NCBI GenBank assembly: GCA_036877525.1
Contig: JAZGTH010000099.1
Location: 1,467,501-1,531,500 of the forward strand
Direction of reading: 5' to 3'
DNA length: 64,000 nucleotides
DNA from: Chromobotia macracanthus
Taxonomy: Eukaryota; Chordata; Actinopteri; Cypriniformes; Botiidae
How positions within the stretch are numbered: position 1 is the stretch's first letter; each line of letters opens with the position of its first letter. This document shows positions 11,480 to 23,811 of this stretch, piece after piece. Under the pieces are notes generated by a model. That model did no database searches and was not told where the DNA came from. It saw nothing but the letters and a program-made list of their open reading frames with translations. The translations under genes and the position numbers were made by a program.

Positions 11480-13668
11480 AACCATGCGGCCAGCACTTCA
11501 GATGATTTCTTTTACTTCTCATTTCACGTTCATGGATTTAATCGACATCGTCACGTAACTACACGGAATTAAAGAGCCCTTATAAAATGTGTCACTTACA
11601 ACACGATGTATTAATAACACGACTTCAGCGCCGCTATATTACATTAATTCCACTTAAATGGGTAGTTCACCCCAGAATTAAACTAATTCCTTTATTAACT
11701 CGCCCTCGTTTCTTTCCAGACCTGTATGACGTTTTAAATGAGGAAACATGTTTTGAAATGTTGGTAACCAAACATGGTCCCACCATTTGACTTCTATTTT
11801 ATAGACACTAAACCACTGAGACATTTAGTTGGGCATCAGTTCTAGATTATGAAGTTGCAGACTAAGATAAAAGTACCAAACAGCTATAAATGTCCAGATT
11901 TAACTAGAACACATGAAGGTCTACTCCTGGATTAATCTGAGCTCTGTCTGCAAAACACTCACCACATAAATCACTTCTGAAATTATCAATTCAGTTCTTA
12001 ATATTAAATCACTTTTGTGTTTTTGAGAAAATGTATAAAATGGCTTTTGCTATAATTTTATACAGTAAACAACTGATACTGAAAAGTGTGTATTTGTATC
12101 GCGTTATCTTTCCAGGAAGCACTTTATATTTCCATGACCTGGTCAAATTAAACTGTCAGCCTCTCAAAGTATAACGATACCCTAATATATATTAATATAT
12201 TCATAGAACATGCATTTTCATTTCATAGAATGATGTTTTTAAATATGTTCATGGAACGCATATCAAGTCTTTGTCCCACCAAGATATATCACATGCATCA
12301 CACACACGGTGCGTCTGACAAACTGACAGTGCGTGATTTCATTACAATATTTATAAAAAAAAATATTTAAACTTTACATGTATGTTGGGGCACAGCCTAC
12401 TCCATTGAAATCCCTTAAAAAATTAAATTAGGATTTAAAACTTTCTGAACTAGAAGAACTGCAACAGTGAAGAACCAGTGCCATGATAATCAGAAATCTT
12501 AACAGTGGAACACGTGGTCAAAAGCATAATGCATTTGACAGAACAGTGCTGAATCTAATGTGTCCCAAAATCAGAAAATGTAAACAAATATCCAGCATAC
12601 AAAGGTGAACAGAATGGAACCCAAGACAATGAAGGCCCATTTCTTATACATGTTGCACTGTAAACAGTGAAAGATCAGTGACTTGCTCTGTTTAGAGCTG
12701 AGAGAACCATAATGAAAAATAGTGATACGAGAAATGATCCTGATAAAGGTGCTCTAAAGTAATAACATGAAGATGTTAAGTCATTCCCTGATATTAACAC
12801 CATTTTTTCTCCCTCTATTCACATATGTTATAGCCAGCCTGGCACTGTCTTTACTACACATAATTCATTGAGGCAACTAAACGTCCTGGACGATTTTAAA
12901 TACACCAGCATTATATTACCATATACAGCATATGTACAGTTTAAGTTTAAAACATCAGTCAAAAGGCCTACTTTGTACAAAACTTTTTTTTTTAATATTT
13001 AAGATTATTAAAACACTTTAATAAAGGCTAAGTGAAAAACAAAACAATGGGCCACAGTCATGAAACATGAGCAGAATGAATCTCTGTAGCTTTATTCGTT
13101 CAGTAAACCTTTCTTATGTGAACTGGACGTGAATGTGATCATTTATGTAAGAACAGTTTCGTGCATGACTTTCCTCTGCTCATGTTTCATGAACACAGTC
13201 CAGTTATTTTAAGCCTTTTCCCAAACTTTCACAGTTGAATCCAAAATCCCCCATAATGCACCATGCCAGAGTGCACATGACAGTGCCAGAGGTGCAATCT
13301 GGCTTCAGACATTCCTTGTGTCATACTTTCTCATACACATTCAGACTGGATCATGAAGCAAACTGACCGAATCATTAAAGCCTTCCTCAGGCGGTAAACG
13401 ATACTGATTCAAACGGCATCTGGTCTATAATACAAACTTCAGTATCTGGAGCCAGTCAGTTTCTAAGCTCAGCTTCTAAGCACCAAAAGGAGAAAGCACA
13501 GTGAGGCAGTGTTTCCTAAAATGTCATAAAGAGCAAAGTTATGGGTTGTAAACTCACGGAAATCCAGTCTGGTTGCTTGATAGATTAATACATAAACTAC
13601 ATTTACCAGCATCCTTTGCTTCAAACTGTTTTGATTTTTGCTGGGTTTTGATATCCAATCCAGAGCGG
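11480..13668. other. nr2c1 upstream / fgd6 3'UTR interval
   Basis: No convincing coding exon. The part next to 13669 is presumably the fgd6 3'UTR (minus strand). TTTATT at about 13090, AATAAA on that strand, is one candidate polyadenylation signal. A hairpin element at 13058-13192 is listed separately. Confidence 0.5.
13058..13192. repeat. Palindromic element with perfect 18-bp inverted ends
   Basis: TCATGAAACATGAGCAGA at 13058-13075 is matched by its exact reverse complement TCTGCTCATGTTTCATGA at 13175-13192. The inner arms keep partial complementarity, so the 135 bp could fold into a long hairpin. It looks like a small MITE. It probably lies in the fgd6 3'UTR or just beyond it. I saw no clear target-site duplication. 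Confidence 0.75.
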
Positions 13669-16600
13669 TCACAGTATCATGGCCTCCTGAAACGTGTCAA
13701 TCCATCTGGAAAAGAAGAACATTATTTGCTTAAGTAATCTTTAGATGTGTGTAATTTATAATTATCAAGCATGTGTTGCATTCTCAGTGGTGCCACAAGG
13801 GGCGCTATATTAGAGCTGTGCCAATACTTTACATTGATATCTTAAACTGTCTCACGCAGTCTTACTCTCTCACAAACATGCTGAAAATGTTAAATGTAGC
13901 TTTATTCTAAAGCCAGAGACAACAGAGAATGTTCTCCTGGGCCTTGTAAAGAGGGACCCACAAAGATCTTCTGTAGTTTAGCCAAGAGGTTTATAACCTT
14001 CAGATCAAGAATAAAGACACAGAGCAGTGACCACCGTTACATACTGTATAAATATCAGTGTTACCTGAGTCAGTCTGGCCTTTAATAACATCCCATATAA
14101 ACACATTCATACTTTGTTATGCTTACAATGCAAAGCCAGTAAAACAAGTCAATAAAAACTCCTACATACAAGTTACATTTTAGTTTCACATTTTATTCTA
14201 ATATAGGAAAGAAAATTAAACATATCTGAACTTTAGCTTTGTTTAAGGTAAATTTGTGTGAAAGAAATGAAAATCTTGCTGAACAAGTTAGCTGAACTGT
14301 CTATATGTTTATAGCTAACTCTCTGAATAAAACATTTAGCAGACTCTCTGAACTGAATAGTGCATTCAGTGTCCTATACATTTCATCAATGTATGTGTTC
14401 TCTTGGAATCGAACCTTTGTCTTTGCTCTTGCTGGTACTATGCTCCACCAGTTGAGCTACAGAAAAGCTACACAGCCAGTTTAACAGGCCTGGCATTTGA
14501 AGGTAACTGTTCTTCCCCCCTTGAATACAGAAGTTTGTTACCAGCACAGTAACCCAGGACAGTAACCCACACATTCAGGACTTGATGTTGTTTCTGTCAT
14601 TTATATATCTGTGTACCTCTGAGCAGTGGGAATGTCCTCTGCTCTGAAGATGTAGTAAAGTGTGTTTTTATGGTAGAGTTTGAACTGCAGTTTTTGAGCC
14701 GGTCCTGTCTTCTCCTCTCGGAGGAAGAAGCCCAACAGTGGCTGACTCTCCAACGCTGCAACATCCTGAAAACACACACCATCATCAGCACGAGTGTCAG
14801 TATGTCACGTGTTTGCTACTCTCATGACATGATATAAATGCAGTGTTGAGGAGTAACTGACTCAAATACTAATGTAACATTTTACAGAAGTGTAAAAGTA
14901 GCTGTTTTTAAAATAGCATTTTTATCATCATATATATAAATATATATATATATGTGTGTGTGTGTGTTTATACACATGTAGGATAGCTTGACTGATTGTA
15001 GTTAACCATGTTAACAATGACAGTAGCTTAAAGTAGCTTCCCTAACACGGGTTTGTTTGTTATACAGATAAGGGCAGCATACTTCACTGGCGGTGTAAGT
15101 ATAGAGCACTGTGTTCTTGATCACAAACCACAGTCTCTTCCACGCTTTCTTGTGCCCTTTAGATCTCTGCAGGTATCCACTCATGGAGGAACTCTCAGTG
15201 TTAGCAGACACCTGTGAGCGAGATGACTTCATTTATATATGACACAGTCATACACCTCAGAACTGTGCGCCCGGAAGCAGAAATATTCCACTCTCAGTAG
15301 AGCAGCTAAATGACATACTGTATAACACTGCATGCTAATTGCACTATGGGTAATGTAGTACCGCAGGGCACCTCTTTGAGGGCTGAAGGAATCTTCTTTT
15401 GTTTTCTAGAAAAAGCAAATGTTGAACTCCACCCTCTAGGGGAAATGGTCACATTGGATTGGTCACCTGAAAGACAAAATCAAAACAGCAGAGTAAAAGT
15501 GTGTCCAATAAGTAACAGCAAAGTAATTCCAGCAAAGCTCATGGAAATCGGGCCTATCCCCAATAGTAAGTATGCCCTATGCCCACAGAAGAGGAATGAG
15601 AAGATGAAAAGGCAGGAAATGTCATACCTTTGTACTGTAGTTTAATGTAGCAGTGATCACACACTTGTGCTAACTGATTCTTTAGGTATTCCAGATAAAA
15701 CTTATTAGATGAACAGGCCTGACACACCACCTGTCACCAAAAAACAATTAATCAGGCCTGTTTGTGCATTCGACCAAATAAAAAGGAAAACTCCGAAGTT
15801 GTTTTGTGATCCCGACCCTTCCGCAGGCACGACAATGATGGCGTCTCCAGGTGAGAGTGAACTCACACGTGCAGATCATACACATGGTGGTCCTTAAATC
15901 TGGAATCCAGATTGGAGCTTTAGAACCCAGCGGTAGACCGTCATCTGAGAACCCCTCCAACTACAGAGAGAAAACACAGATACAGCAGACAAACAGTTCA
16001 ATTTCCAACATGAAACATACATACGATGTGTTAGTCACATGAATGTGAACAATCCTGAAAACTGGTTACCGCACAAATCAACACATCATGTGGGTTAAGC
16101 ATACTGGACACCTGATTACAACACGTACGCTGAAATCTGCACACAAACACAGTCACACACACCTCTTGGCTTCGACTGGAGAAGAAAGAAGTCTTCTTTC
16201 TGGTGTAGTCATCAATTGCTTTTGTGATGGCTTCCAACCACTCATCTCTCTCTGTGGCTGAACTGCAAACCAGTTATTTATTTAATTGGGACCAATAATG
16301 ACTTTCTTTTGGAACAAGTGACCAGAGAATGTATAATTATGATGATATTTAATAAAATGTGCAACCTAATTTTCTTCAATTCATCTTAAGCTAAAGACTT
16401 TTTAAACGACTATATGTGAGTATGTGCATGTTTCTAACCTGGCAGATAATATGAAGGAACGTTGCACACTTTCAGTGGTTAACTCATTCTGATAGGCCTC
16501 CTGACTGGGTTTACTCACCTATTAAACAGGTGAGACAAACAGGTTAACTCTCCTTTTCTGTGTGTGTTTGTGTAAGAGAGCGCTGGTGGATATCTGACCT

Positions 16601-19600
16601 TCATTCCAGACAGAGAGAGCATGCTGTTGACTTTATACTGGCCGGGCTGAATGGGTGTCGTGTACAGCAGAATGTCATTAAACTGTGGAGAGAAAGCTGG
16701 AATTTACTGACAGAAAAGTGAAACACCACCCACAGTTTCCTGTCATATGCAGCAATATGCTGTACAGACAATGAGCAGACAAAACTTAAAAGCTGAATTT
16801 GCCTCTGTTTCAAATGATGAGTGTAAATCTGAATTAAATGGAAAACATCTGAAATTTGAATTGGAATGAAAGAAATTTTTTTTTATGAAGCCTCAAAAAC
16901 TCAGGTCTCACACATAAATACATTTTCTCACCAGGAAGAACATTCTGGGCTGCATAACTTTTCTGGGCAGTTTCATCAGGGTGCCCTCCTTTAAGAAAAC
17001 CTGCAGATATAATAACAGAAACCAAAAAGCAAGAGTAAGTTTAACTGCACAGAGACAGCAAACACCGCTCAGACACACTGAATCATGGGTAATGACAGCA
17101 AACACCGCTCAGACGCACTGAATCATGGGTAATGACAGCAAACACCGCTCAGACGCACTGAATCATGGGTAATGACAGCAAACACCGCTCAGACGCACTG
17201 AATCATGGGTAATGACAGCAAACACCGCTCAGACGCACTGAATCATGGGTAATGAACAAAACCACTAATAAACACAAACACCGCTCGACGCACTGAATGC
17301 AGCAAACACCGCTCAGACGCACTGAATCATGGGTAATGACAGCAAACACCGCTCAGACGCACTGAATCATGGGTAATGAGATCTTTCTTACCCTGCCAGG
17401 CTGCACTATTTCATGATGGCCGCTCAGACTGTACTGAACCTGCATCAGCTTCAGGAATCCTAAATCTCATGAGTAATTCATGAGAATCATTCATATTCAT
17501 GAGCTCTTTCTGAGGGGGTGTGGCTATGTGTTGGTCATAACTCTTGTTTCATGATGTCATTTGCATGATTTGCCACTTCCTTCACCACACTGAGAGCAGC
17601 TGGATAAAACCAAAGTTAAACCAAAAACCAAAAAGTATTACATACATTTTTGTCCTAAACTGAGCCTTATACAAAAGACTCTAGAAATCTTAATACCAGT
17701 GTTTACCCAATGTTTTGATGACCTACTATCATTTATTGATCTGTATGAACTCCATTTTGACATTAGATGAAGATCTTAAGTATCATGCCATATTTTGATA
17801 AATAATATGATTGCATCGGCAAAGATGTGCTCTCACTTTGTGTGTCTTTGTAGTCGAATGAATCCTCAGGAAGATTCCTCAAATAATCTGAAAAAAGATG
17901 AAAACAGAATTAAAAAACACCTAAAGAGATTGTCTTTCCTGAGTTATATTGACAGTTTCCCTGGATAATATTCTGAAAAACTAACCAAGCCACATGTGAA
18001 GACAGTATAATTCAAAAGCACTGATAATCCAAGACCACAACACCAGAGACAAAGTCACGATTCAAAGTAACCTGGTCTTTTGTGAAATATGCAAATAAGG
18101 GAGAAAGAGCAAATACTATATTTAATGTGTAAAATCTGTGTCTGGTGTGCACAATAAACATTTCAGTTGTATAGTCTGTGGTGTGTTTGTCTGTACCTGT
18201 GAGCAGGAGCTGGTACTGTGGAATTCGCTGTACTGGTTTCAACAGGTAATGTTTCAAAGCAAGACTAGCACAGCGAGGACTCATCTGAGGACGAAAGAGT
18301 GAAAAAAACACACTGCTTGTTGTAATCAAAACTCAGCTCAACTTCATATGCAGAACAGCATTAAATTAGTTGTATATTGTTAAGAAACACAGTCTGCTGC
18401 TGATGTATGATTTAGTTTTTTATTAAGCATTTATACAGTATCTTGACTTGTATTTAATGCTCTTGAGGTGGTTTCTCTACACACACCTCAAACTGACGTA
18501 CAACGCTGGCAAAAGGAGCATTTTTGCGACACTGTTCATCCAGTAGAGCCACGTTGCGGTCAAACTCTCGTATGTAGGTGGAATACATTTTTAGATACGG
18601 ACCCATCTGAACAAAAATATCAGCCAGCCTCTGATGATCAGACCTGCATGAGCCACAGGAAAAGAGATCATATACATATGTATACAGATATATATAGACA
18701 GACAGGCAGGTCGATGTATGTATACGTTTGTGTGTAGTACCAGTGAGCTACTCTCTCCTCCAGCTCTTTCAGTAGATCTTTATTCAGCTCGTACAGTTGG
18801 GGCAGATAGTAGAAGATCTGATTCAACACTTTCTCCTCCACTAGTGGCTTCCCGTTAGCACAAGTCGCATTGGCAACCGCATCCCGAAAATCCTGATACA
18901 GCCACAAAAACATTAAACATTCCAGTGTACAGCAGCAACACACACAAGCTGGAGAAAACAAAGTTTAATACATTTCAAAAAATCTATTTCAACAAAATAA
19001 TTCCATTAACAATTTAACTAAAGTCAACCAAGTAAAGCAAACCGAAGCATGTAAAGTGCAGTCCATCTAACAGCAAGAGAACATTCTCTCACAAACACAC
19101 ACACAGTTCTTGTATTCAGTTTCTTTCCAAAAACTCTCTCTGTCCACCAGTCTTACTTCTTGTACTGCACTCTCTCCAGAAACTGTTTTTCCTCTGTCAT
19201 CTCTTTCCTCTCTGTTTACTGTCACTTATCTAGTTGTCTACTAGTTGTCCAGCAACTGACTATTAGACGAGTGAGGCTGACAAGTGAGTGTCTCTATATT
19301 TTTCACAGCATCTTTTTGCTTTAATATTTTTAGCAGCAGTGCTTTAAAAGAGTTTGAGTTTTGAGATGAAACTTTGAGAAAGCTGTACCATGATGACAGT
19401 CCTCTTAAACGTTGAAAACACTGTTCCTACAGCCATTAAAGGCATGTATATGTTCAAATTCTATCAATTAACCCTGCTGAAGGGCTGCACTTCAGATCAC
19501 TCCATATATTCTGTTAAAAAGCATGTCACTGATGCCAGGTAGAGAACCACAAATCATCCTCAAGACTGACTAGTCATTCATACGTAGTCTTAAGAACTTA

Positions 19601-20059
19601 GTCTTGATTCTGTTTAACATATTTGCATTCAACACACAGCTACTCATTAAAATCCAGAAATAACCAAACAGATGTATGTTTCCATTCTACTGTAACTGTA
19701 GAATATAACTGTAGAATCAAATACTGTATCTGAACAAGAATGAGAAATTAGACACATAAACAGCTCACTGTGAACAATTCATTTAAATCTGGAGTCAGTG
19801 TAAACAGTGACTTACAATGTGAAGTAACTTCACAACATCCACAAATCTGCAAAGACACAAGCATACGCAATCAAAACACACACTAATCCTAAATCATTAC
19901 ATCTGTACATCTACTACAACACATTAATACACACAGCACATGAAATATGAAAATATAAATCACTTTCAAACACTCACTGCTTTAAACTTACACTTTCTCT
20001 GAGCTCATGATCTCCGTTGCGATGTGGACCGCCTTGTTCCTCTTTGTCCTCTCTATCTC
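13669..20059 (-). CDS. fgd6: FYVE, RhoGEF and PH domain-containing protein 6, C-terminal half (5' end missing)
   Basis: Guanine-nucleotide exchange factor for Cdc42-type GTPases with a phosphoinositide-binding FYVE finger, acting in actin and endosome organisation. Eighteen exons join to about 553 aa: 19992-20059, 19816-19846, 18741-18892, 18487-18643, 18197-18284, 17837-17887, 17543-17599, 17392-17459, 16932-17000, 16599-16682, 16439-16518, 16163-16262, 15817-15960, 15628-15730, 15372-15466, 15083-15211, 14617-14765, 13669-13705. Order is DH (EIMSSEKVFVDVVKLLHI through LALKHYLLKPVQRIPQY), PH1 (VFLKEGTLMKLPRKVMQPRM), FYVE (WIPD, WRRHHCRACG, VCDHC) and PH2 (MSGYLQRSKG to the end MIL). Human FGD6 is about 1430 aa. 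The roughly 870-residue N-terminal region, normally one huge exon, is absent upstream of 20059. The exon ending at 17543 is followed by AGTTAT instead of a GT donor when the frame is kept. The gene may be truncated or mis-assembled. Confidence 0.88.
14335..14475 (-). mobile_element. tRNA-derived SINE (HAmo-like)
   Basis: On the minus strand, GTAGCTCAACTGGTGGAGCA (tRNA A box) is followed by GGTTCGATTCC (B box) about 35 bp on. After these comes a unique body, ending with GTCTGCTAAATG, the end of the common fish SINE/LINE tail, near 14334-14345. The open frame reading VAQLVEHSTSKSKDKGSIP is the usual accidental translation of this tRNA-related head. It lies in an fgd6 intron. Confidence 0.75.
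17054..17378. repeat. 40-bp minisatellite in an fgd6 intron
   Basis: The unit starts GACAGCAAACACCGCTCAGA and continues CGCACTGAATCATGGGTAAT. Copies start at 17054, 17094, 17134, 17174 and 17214. A disrupted stretch at 17254-17296 is followed by two more copies ending at 17378. The array ends 14 bp short of the exon starting at 17392, so expansions would approach the donor site of that minus-strand exon. Confidence 0.92.
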
Positions 20060-20739
20060 CTACAGACACACATGTGAAATGCTGGTATGATATTAAACTA
20101 TATACGTGAATCAATCAAAATTAGTTAAAGTTCCATTAACTTACTCAGCTGTTTCATCCAACCATAATTACATGATTACCCTTGTGTCAAAAACAAACAC
20201 CATGTCTCAATGTGTGTGTGTGTGTTTTGGGCAGGTGTGAGGCTGTGGTCTTTATTTGGATTGGGGGTCTGTCCTAACACAAGGACAAAGTTTGAGTGAA
20301 AGGACCCTGTTTGTCAGATTGGGGTGTTGCTGGGCGTCTCTCAGGATTATCTCTAGACTATCCAGACAGTCTGCTAGACACGGCTGCTCGAGTGTGACAG
20401 ATGACAGAGTGTTTGGAATCATGCTTATTAAAGGGAAAAAACGTTCATTTTAAAAATAGACTTTTAAAACAACAACACAAAGTGCATTTAACTTCCATAA
20501 TGTGGCACATTTCTGAGCGAAACAATATATTCTTTACAGAAATTAATTTTGTCCCCTTTTAAATGTCACAACATTAATAACATTCATCAGTGACCTGTAT
20601 TTGACCTGACATGAAATTTATATACACCTATACATTTACATTTGTGTGTCTGTGTGAAGGCGCTGTACCTCCTTGTCTTTTGGGTGATTTATCTAAATGT
20701 TACATAATTATTTGAGATTTCTGAACTTGAATCCTTGAC
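20060..20739. other. Shortened fgd6/vezt intergenic junction
   Basis: This 0.7-kb stretch separates the first visible fgd6 exon (minus) from the first visible vezt exon (plus). In the arrangement I know from human, fgd6 and vezt are head-to-head, and this space should hold the long fgd6 N-terminal exon, both promoters and the vezt N-terminal exons. None is recognisable. It contains a (TG)n run near 20211-20224. A minus-strand open stretch around 20270-20420 does not resemble either missing part. Confidence 0.55.
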
Positions 20740-21531
20740 TATATTCATTTTACATTTCCCCTAAACTCTGAGATTGACAATATAACCAACTATGTGTCCA
20801 CCGTGCCAATCAGAGAGCTGGGTCTTGGTCTGGGGGTGAAGCGTCTTTCTGAAGGGCAAGCGCAAGAATTGACCAATGATTACAGTCTGCCAGCACTCAA
20901 GGTTAAGCCAACCATATTAATACTCACACTATTGATGAGTGCTGGGCAATATAGCTAATATAATAATAATATTGCTTGATGACTTTCAGTAGTATGCAGT
21001 GTAATTTCTTAGTTGCAAAAGGTTCATATTTGTAATTTTTAGGGGAGCCATAATTTGGACTTACAATCCAATTAAGGAATATTCAAATGAACATAATATT
21101 TGTGAAGGAATAATATTTGTGTAATATCAATATATACAATCACATATCTACTCTTTGATTGGTTTGCAGATCGCCAGATGTTTTAGGTGGTTGGCTCTGC
21201 TGCTATCACCGGGGAGGGAGGAGCTTGACTCTAGCTCCATCCCCTTCACATATAACAGCATTCCTGATTACCGACTCTCTGCATTGAACCCTGGCCGGTT
21301 GCCTGGTGACCTTCAGCGCAGCTATGACTTTCACCAATGCTTTGAGACACAGCACCAGCCACCGGGCTCAGGAAGAAACGGATGCACTCAACAGAAATGT
21401 AGAGAGCTTAATTCTCTGCACACCTCTGTCTGTGGTTTACAGCTTCACCTGAAAACACTCTTAAATGAGAATGTACTATAAAGTGTTAATATGTATATTA
21501 TATGTATAATATATATATGTGTTTTATATAG

Positions 21532-21540
<9 letters not shown>

Positions 21541-21563
<23 letters not shown>

Positions 21564-21565
21564 TG
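21541..21565. repeat. TA/CA microsatellite
   Basis: Alternating TATA followed by ACACAC in a vezt intron, within a broader ATAT-rich stretch from about 21490. Confidence 0.9.
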
Positions 21566-22727
21566 CATGTATATACTGTACATGTTGTATGGAATTGCAT
21601 CACATTGGTTGTTTCTCACAGGGTCATTATTCTGGAGGATGACTTGGAGAAGTTAATGGTTGCTAAGGAACCAGAGGAGGTGACGTGTGCAGGATACCAG
21701 AAGCTGGGGGAACGTTTACAGCTGTTGCAGCCGCACATGCAGGCCAGCACCTGCTGCTGGGACGACACACTCACACAGATCGACCGCATGCTGCGTAGAG
21801 TGCCCAGCTGCCCAGGTCAGGCCATTGACTTTTGCACAGTACTGAATGTACAGCGACCGCAAAAGGTATTTAAATGTTTTACTTTTGGGGCTGACTGTAT
21901 GTTTAATGTGCTGGTTGGATCTTCATACTAATCATTTTAATGCACCCATTAGAATAACACATTTTATAAACATTTGGAAATGTTGGTTTTAAGATCAAAT
22001 GTTCAATATGTCAGTATAATGTTCTTCTGTTTGAGCGTGATGAGCTTAATGATGTCATCACTGCATGTGCGTCACCCTTTGTGTGTTTCTGTATTATCAC
22101 TGTGTTTCTTAAGAGTATTTTTAGCTTTCCTTAATCAACTGATTTCCCTCACCAGAGTTATTTTAGGAAGCGAGAGATTAGTGGGAGGATAAAAAAAGGC
22201 AAGAGAGAGACATGGTGGGTGATGTCTTTCACAGAATTAGGTTGTAATGGACGAGTCAGTGGAGTCATTGGTCATGTGATGTCCAGCATCATATGAGTTT
22301 CCTCTGAGCTGGTGGATTAGTTCAGCAGGGTCAGACGTCACCTGTGCAGCTGTCTGATGCAGATCTGCAGATTCTGGGTGTCAGACAACAGCAGCTGTTT
22401 CGGCTGCATTACTTTGAGTCATGTTTTGTAAGCAGAATTAAAGCTCAAGGCAGTAAAAATTGGATTTGGTAATAACTTGATTTTGTGGTCATTTTATTTG
22501 GAACTTAATACATGGTTATAGTCCATGTGAGAATAATAACCTGAAGAGAAATGAGTGATTCAAATCAAACTGTCCACCAAATAAAACGTCATTTTGTAAT
22601 AACACAAACATTTGAATTTGAATGTCAGAATTTAAATACTTAAATGCATAATACCAAAATCCTACAGAGTTCACTGTGTGAGGGGTCTGTGAACTGATTT
22701 TTGTTCTGTCATTACTCTATTCTGTTA

Positions 22728-22773
22728 AAACACACAAACACACACACAAACACACACACAAACACACACACAC
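22728..22773. repeat. (CA)-rich AAACACAC microsatellite
   Basis: Short interrupted run of CACACAAA units in the vezt intron before the exon at 22803. Confidence 0.9.
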
Positions 22774-23811
22774 TGTCATACTTTGTGTTTTTTATTTTCC
22801 AGAGAGTTCTGAACAGCCGGAGGAAACAGCTGCCCCAGAAACCACTACTACTGCTTTCACTGCACACATACAAGACAGAGACCCTGTTCCTGAGGAGCAG
22901 GTACAGCTTGTGTGTGTGCGCGCACACACAGCATATCTTCATACCAATACACTGAAAAACAATCATAAAGCCATACACTTATTAATGCCCGAGCACCCAC
23001 TCACAACACCCAAACACTTGAGTGACTGCATAGTAACAATCTGGTGATCATCCAGTACAGAAGTAGCTGCATAATAATGAGCTAATAATAAAATAGGTTT
23101 GCTCTGTAGTACATTCATTATATAGTTTGGAATTATAGTATTTTTATGTTTATGATAATTTCTTCATTATTAGAAACAACCCAAAGCAAAAACACACAGA
23201 ATTTAATGATTGTTATTAGTGGATATAATTCATAACAGTTACGTTTGTTTTTGTGTTAGGGTTGGTTAGGATAAATGTTTGTTTTTTTGGCCAGGAACTT
23301 GAGGCTTATGTTTCAGATTCTGACTCGGAGACAGCATCTAGCTCAAGTGGTTTCTCTGTCTTTACTCACTGTATTTTTGTTCTCCTAGCTGCTGTAACTC
23401 CATTCAGTAAGGACACAGATTCAGAAGTAACAGATACAAACTCTAGAGAGTCGTTTGTTTCTGCGGGACCTACAATGACAGACAACCACGTTTCCCAACA
23501 ATCACCAGGACAACAGATAACAGTAGTAGAAGAGAAGGATGACGAGAAGCAGACTGAAATTATGAGTGGGGTGGAGCGAGAAACATTTCAGTGACTGAAT
23601 TTTGCTGCCGAGACTCTGGGGTAACTGGGGCAGCTAAAGACATCAGTGGTAAGGTGAGTGTGGGGGAAGCGCAGCTTATCCAATCAGATGCGTTGATTGA
23701 TGACGGTCATGATGGGACACACCCACTTACACCCAGAGTCCCCACCCTCTCAGTGATTGACAGACTCACAGAAATGCAAGGCTTAGAAGCACTCAGTTGG
23801 CTGCCCAGGTA

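Larger units (their letters stand above)
20740..23811 (+). pseudogene. vezt: Vezatin, 5'-truncated and probably decayed
   Basis: Vezatin is an adherens-junction membrane protein linked to myosin VIIA. Recognisable segments: about 20752-20901 (FPLNSEIDNITNY, IRELGLGL, LTNDYSLPALK), 21170-about 21460 (RWLALLLS, LQRSYDFHQCFETQHQ, LQLHLKTLLNE), 21622-21865 (VIILEDDLEKL, CWDDTLTQIDRMLRR), 22803-22900 (DRDPVPEEQ) and from 23295 (ELEAYV). They follow the vezatin order. The first ~290 residues, with the membrane hairpin, are missing, as is the short segment between LPALK and RWLALLLS. After TLLNE the sequence reads GAGAATGT, with no GT donor in the phase needed by the next exon. Past ELEAYV the conserved LQELKSVLG block is absent, and the acidic tail is split between two frames by a stop at about 23592. 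It could be a relic, a fast-evolving copy or a misassembled gene. Limits are approximate. Confidence 0.7.

Noticed and set aside
14395..14470. Functional tRNA gene
   Set aside because: A and B boxes are present, but the acceptor stem does not pair and a SINE tail follows, so it is a SINE and not a tRNA.
14386..14574. 62-codon open frame containing VAQLVEHSTSKSKDKGSIP
   Set aside because: Well-known accidental translation of a tRNA-derived SINE head. A and B boxes are visible in the DNA.
20256..20453. 65-codon plus-strand frame, or the opposing minus-strand frame, as a missing vezt or fgd6 exon
   Set aside because: Neither translation resembles vezatin or the FGD6 N-terminus as I know them, and splice sites are not convincing.
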